Of a DNA stretch of 64,000 bases, positions 63,905 through 64,000 are shown piece after piece. Origin of the DNA: an uncultured Amaricoccus sp. (GTDB taxonomy: Bacteria > Pseudomonadota > Alphaproteobacteria > Rhodobacterales > Rhodobacteraceae); assembly GCF_937891315.1 (NCBI RefSeq), contig NZ_CALAGI010000141.1:1-64000 (forward strand), written 5' to 3'. The translations under genes and the position numbers were made by a program. Numbering within the stretch: the stretch's first letter is position 1; every line of letters starts with the position of its first letter. The notes beneath the pieces were generated by a model. It made no database searches and was not told the origin of the DNA. It saw nothing but the letters and a program-made list of their open reading frames with translations.

Positions 63905-64000
63905 ATGGTCGACGCAGTCAATAATTCCATGACTAATCAGAACGACATCGCCATCGTCGGCATGGCCGCGCATCTTCCGGGCGCGAAATCCATCGGGGAA
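63905..64000 (+). CDS. start of a type I polyketide synthase-like protein (truncated by the window)
   Basis: Only 32 codons are visible. The sequence DIAIVGMAAHLPGAKSIGE is the N-terminus of a beta-ketoacyl synthase domain as found in modular or iterative polyketide synthases. ATG 63905 or the in-frame ATG 63929 is the start. It follows the glycan genes on the same strand after 92 bp, with a promoter-like region between. The domain composition lies outside the window. Confidence 0.75.
   Translation, partial: MVDAVNNSMTNQNDIAIVGMAAHLPGAKSIGE

Overview
The window is GC-rich chromosomal DNA from an alphaproteobacterium, most likely order Rhodobacterales (Rhodobacter/Paracoccus relatives). The main reason is the gene order dusB(nifR3)-ntrB-ntrC-ntrY-ntrX-trkA-trkH-hfq-hflX, which is characteristic of that group. 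A fused ispDF, soxBDAG, a PrtD/PrtE-type type I secretion pair and a dxs-ispA-xseB-deacetylase-like operon fit the same assignment. I saw no IS element, prophage, CRISPR array or rRNA. One tRNA gene, tRNA-Gly(GCC), is present.

Layout. 1-650: gene-poor start with a possible gene remnant and a tRNA-Gly with its own promoter and terminator. 736-5360: mostly leftward housekeeping genes (FAH-family hydrolase, hpt, UPF0114 protein, pncC/cinA-C, pgpA, ispDF) and a rightward COQ10-like gene. 5493-17345: rightward nitrogen-sensing and potassium cluster (dusB, ntrBC, ntrYX, trkAH, hfq, hflX). 17355-18263: miaA, leftward. 18475-24530: a peptide/nickel-type ABC importer. 24783-27802: type I secretion ABC protein and adaptor. 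27812-31830: hisC-like aminotransferase and valS, leftward. 31917-36908: heterotetrameric sarcosine oxidase soxBDAG, leftward. 36993-39309: DEAD-box helicase and divergent efp. 39317-47713: a leftward four-gene run of transglutaminase-DUF2126 fusion, circularly permuted ATP-grasp/alpha-E fusion, second transglutaminase-like protein and gamma-glutamyltransferase. This is the least understood system here. 48161-53731: urea ABC importer urtABCDE, leftward. 54204-54656: small DMT-type membrane protein. 54736-58741: deacetylase-like gene, xseB, ispA, dxs, leftward. 59150-59911: a shrunken FAH-like protein. 59914-64000: surface-glycan or secondary-metabolite genes (GT2, O-antigen-ligase-like membrane protein, GT4), ending in the first codons of a polyketide-synthase-like protein.

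Connections. Nitrogen is a recurring theme: NtrBC/NtrYX sensing, urea import, sarcosine demethylation, peptide import and gamma-glutamyl processing. A GCAC-N7-GTGC dyad of the NtrC type lies upstream of urtA. Isoprenoid synthesis is represented by ispDF at one end and dxs-ispA at the other. Many operons use 1-8 bp stop/start overlaps (GTGA, ATGA or TGATG), which suggests translational coupling. The first genes of both ABC importers, which encode the binding proteins, are each followed by a perfect GC-rich intercistronic hairpin.
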